The translations under genes were made by a program, and so were the position numbers. A model generated the notes under the pieces. The model saw only the letters and a list, made by a program, of their open reading frames with translations. It was not told the origin of the DNA and ran no database searches. A DNA stretch of 64,000 nucleotides from Ruminococcus flavefaciens (GTDB taxonomy: Bacteria; Bacillota; Clostridia; Oscillospirales; Ruminococcaceae), in assembly GCF_900116855.1 (NCBI RefSeq), contig NZ_UETD01000006.1, positions 1 through 64,000 on the forward strand, read 5' to 3'. How positions within the stretch are numbered: the first letter of the stretch is position 1; the number at the start of each line of letters is the position of its first letter. Shown here piece by piece: positions 26,816 through 35,649 of this stretch.

Positions 26816-27152
26816 GCATAAGCTATAAAAAAGAGCTCCCCGTAGCTAAGGGCGGTACTCTTATAGAAGTTTTACAAGTGATATTGAGGAAAACTCTTTT
26901 GAAAAAGGGTTCTTCCTCAAACTCCTCCCCTAAAACTTTCAGCATTTAATTTAGCCCAGACAGGGCGCTCACAGTATTATACTGGTTTTCACATCTTGTG
27001 TGCAGCGCCCTGTCCGGGCTAAATTCAGTTATAAAGTCTTTGGAAAAGGGGTTCGGGGAAAGAACCTTTCCTCAGAAAGGTTTTTCCCCGATAATTTGCT
27101 ATAGCATTCTATATGAGTGTAGCCCTTACGGGGGAGCTCTTTTTTATGCATT
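26816..27152. repeat. 335-bp imperfect palindromic element between convergent genes
   Basis: The whole interval folds on itself around about 26985. Outer arms: AAAAAAGAGCTCCCC near 26827 against GGGGGAGCTCTTTTTT near 27130. Next: AAGGGC against GCCCTT. Middle: GAGGAAAACTCTTTTG-type sequence near 26886 against its complement near 27060. Inner arms at 26948-26969 and 27004-27025 match at 21 of 22 positions. No gene lies inside. The outer hairpin looks like a bidirectional terminator for the two convergent genes, apparently with a MITE-like palindrome inside its loop. The right end overlaps the ATPase stop codon. Confidence 0.75.
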
Positions 27153-29528
27153 ATCCCTGATAAAGAAATCCTGTACCTTTTTGGTTATGAGCGTCAAATA
27201 TCTCAGACAGGGCTCTGCGATGATAGAGAAGTTCACGCAGAGGAGGATACAGCGGTTGGACATTGAGGTGATGGCGAACAGGTTGCTGACGAATATCATA
27301 CAGCAGGCAAGTCCCACACCGCAGAATATCCATATACCCAGCTTGTACACATCAAGGGGCTTGGATATCTGGTAAACTATCATCATACCGACGATACTCA
27401 TGAGAATGGTGGAAGCCGTAGCTATATCCGTTGGGGCAACGCTGAAAATGTTGCCGAAGTATATCATTGCACCTACCACCAGAACATCAGTCAGCGCCGC
27501 AGGGAGAGCCTTCAGCAGGATATTGGTGATAAATCTTCCGCGGATAAGGTCACGGTTGGGCATGAATGACAGGAAAAACGCAGGAAGTCCGATAGTGAAA
27601 ACGCTTATGAGTGATATCTGCGATGGCATGAGAGGATACTTCATACCGAAGCAGATGGACAGTATAGCGATTATCAGCGAGAAGATATTCTTAACGATGA
27701 AAAGGCTTCCCGAGCGCTCAAGGTTGTTTACCACCTTGCGTCCCTCGGCAACAACGTCGGGCATCTTGGAAAAGTCCGACTCAAGGAGCACCAGCTGTGC
27801 AGCCTGAGCGGCAACATCGCTTCCCGAAGCCATAGCCACGGAGCAGTCCGCGTCCTTGAGAGCGAGAACATCGTTTACGCCGTCGCCCGTCATGGCAACG
27901 GTCTTGCCTGCCTTTTTGAGAGCCCTTACGAACTTTCGCTTCTGCTCTGGAGTAACTCGTCCGAATACGGTATACTTCCTTACGGCGTCCTTTATGGCGT
28001 CATCGGTGGTGAGGGTTGTAGCGTCAACATACGCCCCTGCATTCCTGATGCCTGCCTGCTTGGCGACCTCAGAAACGGTCACGGGGTTATCGCCCGAGAT
28101 GACCTTTATCTCCACGCCCTGTTCGGCGAAGTATTTGAAAGTCTCGGGAGCATTCTCACGGATGGGATTGGACATCATCACGAAGCACACAGGCTCAACG
28201 GGAGCAGTAAGCGCCTTTCCGTCGGGTATGCCTCTGTATCTGCCGAAAACAAGGACACGGTAGCCCTTGCGGCTGTAACTGTCGATAACGCTCTTGAACT
28301 CCCTGATATCGTCCTTGAGGACAAACTCGGGAGCGCCGAGAACAAAGGCATCGCGCTCGAATGTAACGCTGCTGTACTTGAACTCGGAGGAAAAGCCCGT
28401 AGTGGATATGGCAGTTCTTCCTGCGGGACGGTGAAAATGTCCCTTCATGGCAGTCATGGTCTGGTTATCGGACTCCTGTGCGGCGGCAAAGTCGCTGAGC
28501 AGTCCCTGTATCATATCGTCCGCATACTCATCGGAAGCTGATACAACATCCGCAACAGTCATCTCATTCTGTGTGATAGTACCTGTCTTGTCCACACAGA
28601 GCACATCTACACGGGCAAGGGTCTCGATACATTTCATGTCGTGAACGAGTACCTTGTTTATGGCAAGCTTCATTGCGCTGATAACAAGAGAAACACTGGC
28701 AAGGAGGAACAGTCCCTCGGGTATCATGCCTATGACAGCGGCGACCATCGACTGAACGCTTTCCTTGACGTGGTAGTGATTCACATAGTAAGCCTGATAG
28801 AAAAGGATTATGCCGATAGGAATGATAGCTACGCCTGCAAACTTGACTATCTTGTTGAGCGAGCGTATCATCTCGGACTGCTCGCCCTTCTTGGACTTCT
28901 TAGCCTGAAGTGTCAGTCTTGAGATATAGGAATGTCTGCCCACCTTTTCAAGCCTTGCGCGGCAGCTTCCCGAAACTATATAGCTTCCCGACATGAGAGT
29001 ATCCCCGGGCTTCTTCGATATCTCGTCGGACTCACCTGTCAGCAGCGACTCGTTTACGGAGACGTTTCCGTCCACCACGATGGCATCTGCGCATATCTGG
29101 TTTCCTGCCTTGAATATGACGATATCGTCCAGCACAAGTTCCTTTGAGGGAACGCTTATGACCTGTCCGTCGCGGACCGCTGTACTTACGGGAGCATTGA
29201 GCACCGTTATCTTGTCCAGAACGGATTTTGAGCGAAGCTCCTGAATGATACCGATGAGAGCATTGGCAATGATAACAGGCATGAATGTCAGGTCTCTGTA
29301 TGAGCCTACCACAATGAGGAGTACAGAGAGGATAACAAATATAAGGTTGAAGTAGGTAAAGATATTGTCAGCGAGTATTTCCTTCACCGTTTTTGAGGGC
29401 GACTCAACAGGCTTGTTGTCGAGTCCCTCAGCGATACGCTGTCTGACCTGAGAAGCGGAAAGTCCCTCATCGGGGTCAGCCTTGAAGCGTTCCGGGTCGG
29501 ATACCTCGCGGAATTCACTGGTTTTCAT
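27144..29528 (-). CDS. P-type cation-transporting ATPase, CtpE/YloB-like
   Basis: This roughly 794-residue inner-membrane cation pump has the actuator motif SLLTGESDEISKKPGD near 161-176, phosphorylation site DKTGT with Asp313, and hinge TGDGVNDVLALKDADC. About 8-10 membrane spans include a MIPEGL-containing helix near 268-273, as in type II calcium or related pumps rather than the CPx of copper pumps. Calcium or magnesium transport is the best guess, with CtpE-type pumps as the nearest relatives. GTG 29543 has no usable ribosome-site spacing, so I take ATG 29528, which has GAGGTG 12 bases upstream. Confidence 0.88.
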   Translation of the reverse strand: MKTSEFREVSDPERFKADPDEGLSASQVRQRIAEGLDNKPVESPSKTVKEILADNIFTYFNLIFVILSVLLIVVGSYRDLTFMPVIIANALIGIIQELRSKSVLDKITVLNAPVSTAVRDGQVISVPSKELVLDDIVIFKAGNQICADAIVVDGNVSVNESLLTGESDEISKKPGDTLMSGSYIVSGSCRARLEKVGRHSYISRLTLQAKKSKKGEQSEMIRSLNKIVKFAGVAIIPIGIILFYQAYYVNHYHVKESVQSMVAAVIGMIPEGLFLLASVSLVISAMKLAINKVLVHDMKCIETLARVDVLCVDKTGTITQNEMTVADVVSASDEYADDMIQGLLSDFAAAQESDNQTMTAMKGHFHRPAGRTAISTTGFSSEFKYSSVTFERDAFVLGAPEFVLKDDIREFKSVIDSYSRKGYRVLVFGRYRGIPDGKALTAPVEPVCFVMMSNPIRENAPETFKYFAEQGVEIKVISGDNPVTVSEVAKQAGIRNAGAYVDATTLTTDDAIKDAVRKYTVFGRVTPEQKRKFVRALKKAGKTVAMTGDGVNDVLALKDADCSVAMASGSDVAAQAAQLVLLESDFSKMPDVVAEGRKVVNNLERSGSLFIVKNIFSLIIAILSICFGMKYPLMPSQISLISVFTIGLPAFFLSFMPNRDLIRGRFITNILLKALPAALTDVLVVGAMIYFGNIFSVAPTDIATASTILMSIVGMMIVYQISKPLDVYKLGIWIFCGVGLACCMIFVSNLFAITSMSNRCILLCVNFSIIAEPCLRYLTLITKKVQDFFIRDNA

Positions 29529-29564
29529 TATGTCGATAAACACCTCACAAAATATACTTTTTTA

Positions 29565-29593
29565 ATTATAACATACTATTTTAAAAAAGGCAA
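29565..29593 (-). promoter_or_regulatory. Promoter of the P-type ATPase gene
   Basis: TTGCCT (29588-29593), a 17-bp spacer and a perfect TATAAT (29565-29570) lie on the minus strand close before the gene. Confidence 0.65.
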
Positions 29594-29733
29594 GAGGTGC
29601 GGAGAAAATGCTTCTGCTTTGAAAACCTTTTCCGCGAAAAGAGCTGCGATGGCTCACCGCTTATAACTCATAAATCACAGTAAAGCATTATACCGAGAGA
29701 AAAATACTCGCACCGAAAAAAGCGAAGCATAGC

Positions 29734-29761
29734 GTCAACCTGTTGCAATACAGTGGTTGAC
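29734..29761 (+). promoter_or_regulatory. BirA-type biotin operator upstream of bioY
   Basis: A perfect inverted repeat GTCAACC (29734-29740), N14, GGTTGAC (29755-29761) overlaps the -35 box of the bioY promoter. Arm sequence and spacing fit the operator bound by biotin-loaded BirA with an N-terminal DNA-binding domain. Biotin would therefore repress bioY. Confidence 0.8.
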
Positions 29762-29785
29762 AAAGCAATTCTCCCGTGCTATAAT
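29757..29785 (+). promoter_or_regulatory. Promoter of bioY
   Basis: A consensus TTGACA (29757-29762), 17-bp spacer and TATAAT (29780-29785). The right arm of the BirA-type operator covers the -35 box, so repressor and polymerase would compete. Confidence 0.85.
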
Positions 29786-29814
29786 AGTACATATCCAGAA
29801 AGGAGCTATGAACT

Positions 29815-30387
29815 ATGAACAGCACTGTTTCCGCAAAGGAACCACATAGACCATTCACCACAAAGGAGCTTGTACTCACTGCCATGTTCACGGCACTTAT
29901 CGCAGTATGCTCCATAATCTCCATACCCATAGGAGAGATATCACTTACCCTCCAGACATTCGCGGTATTCTGTGCGCTGAACATTATCGGCGGCAGAAAC
30001 GGACTTTTCTCCGTACTGGTGTACATACTGCTGGGCTGTATCGGACTTCCGATATTCTCTAAGATGCAGAGCGGCGCAGGAGTCATAACGGGTCCCACAG
30101 GTGGCTATATACTGGGATTTGTCCTGATGGCGCTGGTATACTGGGGCGGCACGAAGCTCCTCGGCAAGAGCCTTCCCGTAAGGGTGTCTCTTATGGTGGT
30201 CGGACTTATCCTGTGCTACACCTTCGGCACTATCTGGTTCGTATTCGGCTATACAAAGTCAGGCAGTGACATGACATTCATCCACGCCATGGAGCTTTGC
30301 GTACTTCCATATATCCCGGGAGATGTTGTGAAGCTGATACTTGCGCTGGTGATCACAGAGCGCATAAAGAAACACGCGGATATATAA
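29815..30387 (+). CDS. bioY: Biotin transporter S component BioY
   Basis: This 190-residue membrane protein with about six spans is the substrate-binding S unit of an ECF-type biotin importer. Recognisable BioY features include TLQTFAVFCALNIIGGRNGLFS near 46-67, the GLPIFSKMQSGAGVITGPTGGYILGF region near 78-103, and a C-terminal YIPGDVVKLILALVI. The ATG at 29815 has AGGAG nine bases upstream. No EcfA/EcfT genes are adjacent, so it uses a shared module or works alone. A BirA-type operator and consensus promoter precede it, and a strong terminator follows. The organism probably depends on external biotin, at least in part. Confidence 0.96.
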   Translation: MNSTVSAKEPHRPFTTKELVLTAMFTALIAVCSIISIPIGEISLTLQTFAVFCALNIIGGRNGLFSVLVYILLGCIGLPIFSKMQSGAGVITGPTGGYILGFVLMALVYWGGTKLLGKSLPVRVSLMVVGLILCYTFGTIWFVFGYTKSGSDMTFIHAMELCVLPYIPGDVVKLILALVITERIKKHADI

Positions 30388-30391
30388 AAGC

Positions 30392-30419
30392 GTCCCCGAA
30401 GCTTAAATGCTTCGGGGAC
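30392..30419 (+). terminator. Terminator of bioY
   Basis: GTCCCCGAAGC pairs with GCTTCGGGGAC around a six-base loop, 5 bp after the stop, and TTTTT follows. Confidence 0.9.
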
Positions 30420-30434
30420 TTTTTCATTGCTGTG

Positions 30435-30614
30435 TTAAATCATAATTTAGCAAAGCTAAATTATGATTTAAGCCGTTAGCCCATAGCCATTAGCCGTTAG
30501 CCTGATGTAGGGGCGGCGTTCCGCCGCCCGATAATAAAGCGGCGAAGCCACTTCCTAATGGCTAAAAGCTAAAGGCTAAGGGCTTCGGAATTTAACACCT
30601 GCGGTGTTAAATTC
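30435..30614. repeat. Non-coding composite of hairpins and TAGCC-type repeats
   Basis: A perfect 17-bp-arm hairpin (30435-30451 against 30455-30471, AT-rich) opens the segment. A perfect 12-bp-arm hairpin (30588-30599 against 30603-30614) closes it. Between them are direct and inverted copies of a short TTAGCC/GGCTAA unit and a GC-rich GGCGGCGTTCCGCCGCC hairpin. No ORF is credible. It looks like a mobile or dispersed non-coding repeat cluster. A related AT-rich fragment occurs near 100-115. Confidence 0.6.
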
Positions 30615-30623
30615 TGATTTACC

Positions 30624-31475
30624 TCACTCTTTATCCAGAAAAGCTTGCAGAGCTTCAAGGCGCTCCTTTGCGATACGTCTGCCGATGCGGTAGACCTCGC
30701 GCATAACATCGGGGTCGTGCTCAACGTGCCCCACAGGGAGAGACTCCTCGGGGGCGATAACAAAAGCGCTTCCCTTCTCCTCGGCACCGCGGATATACTT
30801 CAGCTCACTGTTGTACATCTTGTGTCTGTTTTCGGCAGCCTTTATGAGTTCGGGGCACTTTCTGTACTTCATCTTCATGAGAGATATACCGCTCGCAGGC
30901 TTTTTGACATAGTCACGGGGCTGTGTGAGCACCACCACGTTCCTGTCGTAGCCCCTGCTCTCCATGAACCTCAGCGGTATTGAGTCGGAAATACCGCCGT
31001 CAAGCAGCTTATAGCCGCCCACCTCCACTATACGCGCCACAACAGGCATAGAAGCGGAAGCCCTTATCCACTCCAGCTCGTCATAGTCGATGGGACCGCA
31101 TTTATGGTACACCGCCTTGCCTGTGGTGATATCCGTAGCCACCACCCAGAACTCCATAGGAGAAGCCGCAAAGGCAGCATTATCAAAGATATCCAGCTCA
31201 TCGGGGACTGTATGATAGCAGAACTCCGCGCCGAAAAGGTCTCCTGTTTTAAAGAGTGAGCGCTTGCTGCAATAGCGCTTGTCCTTGCAGAACCGCGTAT
31301 TGTAGCGGATAGCTCTGCGTATCTGTCCCGATTTGTAGTTGCAGCCAAAGGCAGCACCTGCGGAGACTCCCACAGTGCCGTCGAGGATTATATTATTTTC
31401 CATGAGGACATCAATGACTCCTGCGGAGAAAAGTCCGCGCATAGCGCCGCCCTCGAGAACAAGTCCGTATTTCAT
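30624..31475 (-). CDS. Patatin-like phospholipase (RssA/YjjU type)
   Basis: This 283-residue patatin-fold acyl hydrolase has an oxyanion loop LEGGAMRGLFSAG near 7-19, nucleophile Ser38 in GVSAG, and dyad Asp159 in the DGG motif (LLDGGISDSIPL). There is no signal peptide or membrane span, so it acts in the cytoplasm or at the inner face of the membrane, on phospholipid or lysophospholipid. It stands alone. The similar length and layout of bacterial YjjU-type proteins makes a housekeeping lipid role likely. The substrate is not known. Confidence 0.9.
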   Translation of the reverse strand: MKYGLVLEGGAMRGLFSAGVIDVLMENNIILDGTVGVSAGAAFGCNYKSGQIRRAIRYNTRFCKDKRYCSKRSLFKTGDLFGAEFCYHTVPDELDIFDNAAFAASPMEFWVVATDITTGKAVYHKCGPIDYDELEWIRASASMPVVARIVEVGGYKLLDGGISDSIPLRFMESRGYDRNVVVLTQPRDYVKKPASGISLMKMKYRKCPELIKAAENRHKMYNSELKYIRGAEEKGSAFVIAPEESLPVGHVEHDPDVMREVYRIGRRIAKERLEALQAFLDKE

Positions 31476-31681
31476 ATCTTACTCCCTTGATGTTGTCAGC
31501 ATTATTGTTCAAACCTGACAATTATTCGTATGCTGATTCAGTCATTCCTACAAAGTTGAAAATAAATTTTGAGTTATACAACGGTTTTCCGTTGAAAATA
31601 CCGCCTTTCCGAACCTATAGTGAAAGCACTTTTTCAGAACGGAGATGATGCCGCCCATAATGTAACGGGCATAAAACAAAA

Positions 31682-31701
31682 GAGCTGGCATAAGACAGCT
31701 C
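31682..31701 (-). terminator. Terminator of the aro/DUF4364 operon
   Basis: GAGCTG and CAGCTC arms flank an eight-base loop, with TTTTGTTTT following on the minus strand, 10 bp after the DUF4364 stop. Confidence 0.7.
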
Positions 31702-31710
31702 CTTATATTT

Positions 31711-32304
31711 TCAGTTGTCGCTGAGGTCGTAGGGAGGCTCCTCATTGGAGAGGGCAACTTCAATGACCTTGCCGTAAAAGCCTGCGGGATTGAGAAGTAT
31801 CTTCTCGCCTATGAGCTTTGCCTGCGTCAGGTCGGGAGCATAGAGCTTCAGGTCCATAAGGTCAAAGCTTGAGTCGATGCACCTTACATGGGTGTAGTAG
31901 CCGTTTCCCACGGGCTCGTACTCTATTTTCAGTTCCTTTTCGTACTGTATCCGCGCAAAATAGCGGAGCGCAGCCAGCACCAGCTTGTCCCTGTAGGACT
32001 TGGGAGCGTAGTTTTTCAGCTGCTTTGCACACTCTCTGCCCTTGGGCTGAAGCACATAGCAGTCCTCGTCCTTGTCGTCCTTTTCGGCTGTGATATGGCC
32101 GTTTTTCAGGAGATAGCCGATAGAGTCCTGATAGTAGAAATAGTTTATGATACCCGTTCCGATAGCAATATCATAGAGCTGGTCGGGGCTGACGGGTCTG
32201 TCTATTTTGTAAAGGAGATAGCAGAGGAGGATATTGAGCGTGGGGATGTCCCTTATCTCAGTATCGGCACGTTCTGCCATTTTCATGATATTTTCGTCCT
32301 GCAT
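31711..32304 (-). CDS. DUF4364 family protein
   Basis: This 197-residue cytoplasmic protein matches the pattern of DUF4364 proteins of Firmicutes. The N-terminal part (about 10-100) looks like a winged helix, with helices around NILLCYLLYKIDRPVSPDQLYDIAI and a FYYQDSIGYLLKNGHI segment, followed by a beta-hairpin. The C-terminal half is mixed alpha/beta. It may bind DNA, but no function is established. It is translated 9 bp after aroC and is the last gene of the aro operon, so it is co-expressed with chorismate synthesis. Confidence 0.8.
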   Translation of the reverse strand: MQDENIMKMAERADTEIRDIPTLNILLCYLLYKIDRPVSPDQLYDIAIGTGIINYFYYQDSIGYLLKNGHITAEKDDKDEDCYVLQPKGRECAKQLKNYAPKSYRDKLVLAALRYFARIQYEKELKIEYEPVGNGYYTHVRCIDSSFDLMDLKLYAPDLTQAKLIGEKILLNPAGFYGKVIEVALSNEEPPYDLSDN

Positions 32305-32313
32305 ATTATCACC

Positions 32314-33393
32314 TTAACAGAAATTGGGATAGTCCATCATATGTGAGAGAAGGGCAATATTCACCGCAGCCTCCACACAGGGAACTGCCGCAGGGACATT
32401 GCAGGGTATATGCTTTATGCTCTCGGCAGTCTCGTCTGTCATATCGCGGTAGTTGACCGCATTCTGCTGACCGCCCACATATTCCGAGGGACGGAAGGCA
32501 ACTCTGAGAGTTATGGGCATACCCGAGGAGATACCTCCGATTATGCCGCCGTGGTTATTGGTCCTTGTGACAACGTGACCGTGGTCGTTGACGTAGAATT
32601 CGTCGTTGTTCTGACTTCCAACCATTTTTGCCGAAAGGAAGCCTGCTCCAAACTCCAGTCCCCTGACATTGGGGATGCCGAAAACGAGCTGAGCGATGTT
32701 GTTCTCAAGTCCGTCGAATATGGGAGAGCCGATACCTGCGGGAACATTGACAGCAGCGCACTCGATGACACCGCCGAGGGACTCTCCTCCCTCGAAAGCC
32801 TTATTGATATCCTCTGTCATCTCCCAGCCCTTGCGGTCGTTGATAACGGGGAAATCCTTGTTCCTTACGCTGAGTATGCCGTCCCTTGTGATATTGACGG
32901 GATCAAAGGGATTATCCTTGATGTTGTGTATCTGAAGAATGTGTGCGCCTGTGTAGATACCGCGTCTTTCCAGTATCTGGGCGCAGACAGCTCCCGCAAA
33001 GCAGAGAGGAGCCGTAAGTCTGTCGGAGAAATGTCCCCCGCCGCGCACATCATTGAAGCCCTTATAGCGGAGAGTTCCCGTATAGTCGGCATGACCGGGT
33101 CTCACCAGATTATCGGGCATTTCGTGCTGAGGTGCGGAGGTGTCGGTATTCTGCAAAAAGGCACAGAGAGGAGTTCCCGTAGTGCGGTCGTTGAAGATAC
33201 CCGACATTATATGGGGCATGGAATTAACGGCAGGAGCGCTGCCGCAGGAATATCTTCTTGCCATGAAGCGTGCAAGCTCCTCGGCATCAATATATTCTCC
33301 CGAGGGAAGATTGTCCACGGTAACGCCTATGGCAGGACCGTGAGCCTCACCGAACATGGAGACAGATATCCTATTATTCCAGAATGATGACAT
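32314..33393 (-). CDS. aroC: Chorismate synthase
   Basis: This 359-residue FMN-dependent enzyme makes chorismate from 5-enolpyruvylshikimate 3-phosphate. Family motifs are FGEAHGPAIGVTVDNLPSG at the N-terminus, RGGGHFSDRLTAPLCFAGA near 120-138, and RTNNHGGIIGGISSGMPI near 286-303. The frame is open further upstream. I place the start at ATG 33393 because GAGG precedes it and the protein then begins MSSFWNNRISVSMFGEAHG, like its family. It overlaps the last 20 bp of aroA, which implies translational coupling. Confidence 0.96.
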   Translation of the reverse strand: MSSFWNNRISVSMFGEAHGPAIGVTVDNLPSGEYIDAEELARFMARRYSCGSAPAVNSMPHIMSGIFNDRTTGTPLCAFLQNTDTSAPQHEMPDNLVRPGHADYTGTLRYKGFNDVRGGGHFSDRLTAPLCFAGAVCAQILERRGIYTGAHILQIHNIKDNPFDPVNITRDGILSVRNKDFPVINDRKGWEMTEDINKAFEGGESLGGVIECAAVNVPAGIGSPIFDGLENNIAQLVFGIPNVRGLEFGAGFLSAKMVGSQNNDEFYVNDHGHVVTRTNNHGGIIGGISSGMPITLRVAFRPSEYVGGQQNAVNYRDMTDETAESIKHIPCNVPAAVPCVEAAVNIALLSHMMDYPNFC

Positions 33394-34606
33394 TTGCTTT
33401 ACCTCCGAGCATATTGTAGTCGTCAAAGAAAGCAGGGTAAGACTTTTCCGCAGCCTCAGCTCCCGTGATGACCACCTCGCCGTCGATACGGGTAGCAGCA
33501 ATGGCAGCTGCCATTACTATCCTGTGGTCCCCGAAGCTGTCAACTGTACCGCCGTGCATAGCACCTGTGGGGTGGATTATAAGACCGTCATCGGTTATCT
33601 CCACATTACCGCCGAGGGCATTGAGCATGGCGGCAGTGGTCTGAAGGCGGTCGCTTTCCTTGATCCTGAGTCGTTTAGCGTTGTATATTACCGAATCGCC
33701 GCTGCCGAAGGCGCCCAGCACCGCAAGTATGGGTACAAGGTCGGGAATGTCCGAGCAGTCGGCTCTGTAGTGTCCGATACTGCCATTATAACACATATCG
33801 CGTATAATTTCAAGGATTTTCTTGTCGCCCTGAACGCTGTTTTCGTTGAGGTTGCCAAGCTCTACCTGTGAACCGAGGGCATTTGCCACACAGAAGAAAG
33901 CTGCCTGTGAGTAGTCTCCCTCTATCCTCTCATCGTGGGGAGCATAGCTCTGACCGCCCTTTATACGGAAGCCGCGGTCGGTCTCCTCCGCGGAAACGCC
34001 GAATCTTCGCAGGGTATCAATGGTTATATCCACATAGGGACGGGATTCCAGATGTGAAGTGAGAACTATCTCGGAGTCACCCTCAAGCAGAGGAAGCGCA
34101 AAGAGAAGTCCCGTGATGAACTGTGAGGAAACGTCCCCCTCTATCTCGAAAATGCCGCTTTTAAGTCCGCCCGACACATTGAAGGGCATGGTGTTTTGAT
34201 AGTCAAAGGCAACACCGTTTTTCCCCAGCTCCCTGATAAAAATGTCGATGGGGCGCTGCGGCAGTCTTCCTCTGCCGCGGAACTCCGTATCGCTGCCCAG
34301 TGCAGCTGCTATGGGGATTATGAAGCGAAGTGTGGAGCCGCTCTCGTTGCAGTCGATAACGCACTTCTCCGCCTTACGGCTGCCGGAGCCGATAACAGTG
34401 ATATCGCCGCCGTCTACGGTAAATTTGGCACCGAGGGCGGTCATAGCTCCGATAGTAGCCTCAATGTCCTTGGACATGGTAACTCCGCTGAGGTGTGAAA
34501 CTCCGTCTGCCAGAGCAGCGCATATAATCGAACGGTGAGCGCAGCTCTTTGATGCAGGGACACTGAGCTTTCCGCGGAGCACCGAGGGTCTGATACTTAC
34601 ATCCAT
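33374..34606 (-). CDS. aroA: 3-phosphoshikimate 1-carboxyvinyltransferase (EPSP synthase)
   Basis: This 410-residue enzyme joins shikimate 3-phosphate and PEP. The N-terminal LSVPASKSCAHRSIICAALADG (14-35) holds the substrate lysine and arginine. CNESGSTLRFIIPIAAALG near 84-102 replaces the commoner LGNAGTAMR form. RIKESDRLQTTAAMLNALGGNVE near 308-330 is characteristic. It starts 2 bp after aroB and ends within aroC. It is slightly shorter than the 420-450 residues of many EPSP synthases, with no missing block obvious. Confidence 0.95.
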   Translation of the reverse strand: MDVSIRPSVLRGKLSVPASKSCAHRSIICAALADGVSHLSGVTMSKDIEATIGAMTALGAKFTVDGGDITVIGSGSRKAEKCVIDCNESGSTLRFIIPIAAALGSDTEFRGRGRLPQRPIDIFIRELGKNGVAFDYQNTMPFNVSGGLKSGIFEIEGDVSSQFITGLLFALPLLEGDSEIVLTSHLESRPYVDITIDTLRRFGVSAEETDRGFRIKGGQSYAPHDERIEGDYSQAAFFCVANALGSQVELGNLNENSVQGDKKILEIIRDMCYNGSIGHYRADCSDIPDLVPILAVLGAFGSGDSVIYNAKRLRIKESDRLQTTAAMLNALGGNVEITDDGLIIHPTGAMHGGTVDSFGDHRIVMAAAIAATRIDGEVVITGAEAAEKSYPAFFDDYNMLGGKANVIILE

Positions 34607-34608
34607 GG

Positions 34609-35649
34609 TCAGCCCTCCATAAGGCGGCAGAATTCGGTGAATGGCACCTTAACTATCTCGCCCTTGCCTATCTCATTGCAGATGATGTAGTTTATGTCCT
34701 TCGCCTCATTCTTCTTGTCCTTTGAGCAGAATGGCAGCAGCTCGCTCATTGGGATATCACTTCCTGTGGGAAGCCTGTATGCCTCGCAGACCTTTCTGAG
34801 CCTGTCAGAAAGCTGAGGCGCAAGGCGGTCGGTTATCATGCACATTCCTGCGGCAACTGCCTCACCGTGGGCAATGCCCTTGTAGTTGTACCAGCCCTCC
34901 AAGGCGTGTCCGAGAGTATGTCCGAAATTGAGCACCATGCGCTCTCCCCTGTCAAACTCGTCGTGCTCGACTACGATACGCTTTATATCTATGCAGGCAT
35001 AGACCATTTCGTCCATTATGTCGTCAACAGTATCAAGGTCCTTGGACTCCATGAGCTCAAATAACTTTTCGTCCCTTATCATGCCGTATTTTATGCACTC
35101 GCCCATGCCCTCTGCAAGGGTCTCGGACTTCAATGTTTTCAGTATGTCGCTGTCACAGATGACCAGTGCAGGCTGCTTGAAAGCTCCCACAAGGTTCTTG
35201 CCCCCTGCAATGTCGATAGCGGTCTTGCCGCCCACAGAGGAGTCCACCTGTGCAAGGAGAGTAGTGGGTATCTGCACGAACTCCACTCCCCTGAGATAGG
35301 AAGCAGCGGCAAAGCCTGTGATATCGCCAACAACTCCGCCGCCGAGAGCTATGATGATGTCGCTTCTGGTGATATTGCTCTCACAGAGGAAGTCGTAGAT
35401 CTTCCCCAGATTTTCAAGGCATTTGGACTGCTCGCCGTTGGGAAAAACAAAAACGCTGCACTCAAACCCTGCAGCCTTCATTGAGTCAAGTGCAGTCTGA
35501 AGATGGAGCTTTTCCACGATATCATCGGTGATGATGGCTGCCTTTCTCGACTTTGTGACCTCTGATATATATTCTCCGCAGTGAGCAAGTCCTCCGCGCT
35601 GTATCAGCACCTCATAGGGATGGCTCGTTTTTACGCTTATCTTCTTCAT
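34609..35649 (-). CDS. aroB: 3-dehydroquinate synthase
   Basis: This 346-residue NAD- and metal-dependent enzyme cyclises DAHP to 3-dehydroquinate, the second step of the shikimate route. The signature runs from ALGGGVVGDITGFAAASYLRG near 102-122 to PTTLLAQVDSSVGGKTAID near 128-146. The metal-binding NFGHTLGHALEG and HGEAVAAGM follow near 245-275. It is the first gene of the aroB-aroA-aroC-DUF4364 operon, with its own consensus promoter and a leader hairpin. Confidence 0.96.
   Translation of the reverse strand: MKKISVKTSHPYEVLIQRGGLAHCGEYISEVTKSRKAAIITDDIVEKLHLQTALDSMKAAGFECSVFVFPNGEQSKCLENLGKIYDFLCESNITRSDIIIALGGGVVGDITGFAAASYLRGVEFVQIPTTLLAQVDSSVGGKTAIDIAGGKNLVGAFKQPALVICDSDILKTLKSETLAEGMGECIKYGMIRDEKLFELMESKDLDTVDDIMDEMVYACIDIKRIVVEHDEFDRGERMVLNFGHTLGHALEGWYNYKGIAHGEAVAAGMCMITDRLAPQLSDRLRKVCEAYRLPTGSDIPMSELLPFCSKDKKNEAKDINYIICNEIGKGEIVKVPFTEFCRLMEG

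Noticed and set aside
27144..29543. Copper ATPase paired with the CxxC protein at 26550
   Set aside because: The ATPase has no CPx motif and no N-terminal HMA domain. Its MIPEGL-type helix is of the calcium-type pumps, and the two genes are convergent rather than an operon.
30478..30575. Repeated TTAGCC units considered as a CRISPR array
   Set aside because: Units are only 6-10 bp, occur in both orientations, and have no regular spacers.
32410..33387. Long plus-strand open frame of 325 codons opposite aroC
   Set aside because: Antisense shadow of a GC-rich conserved gene. aroC on the other strand has all family motifs.
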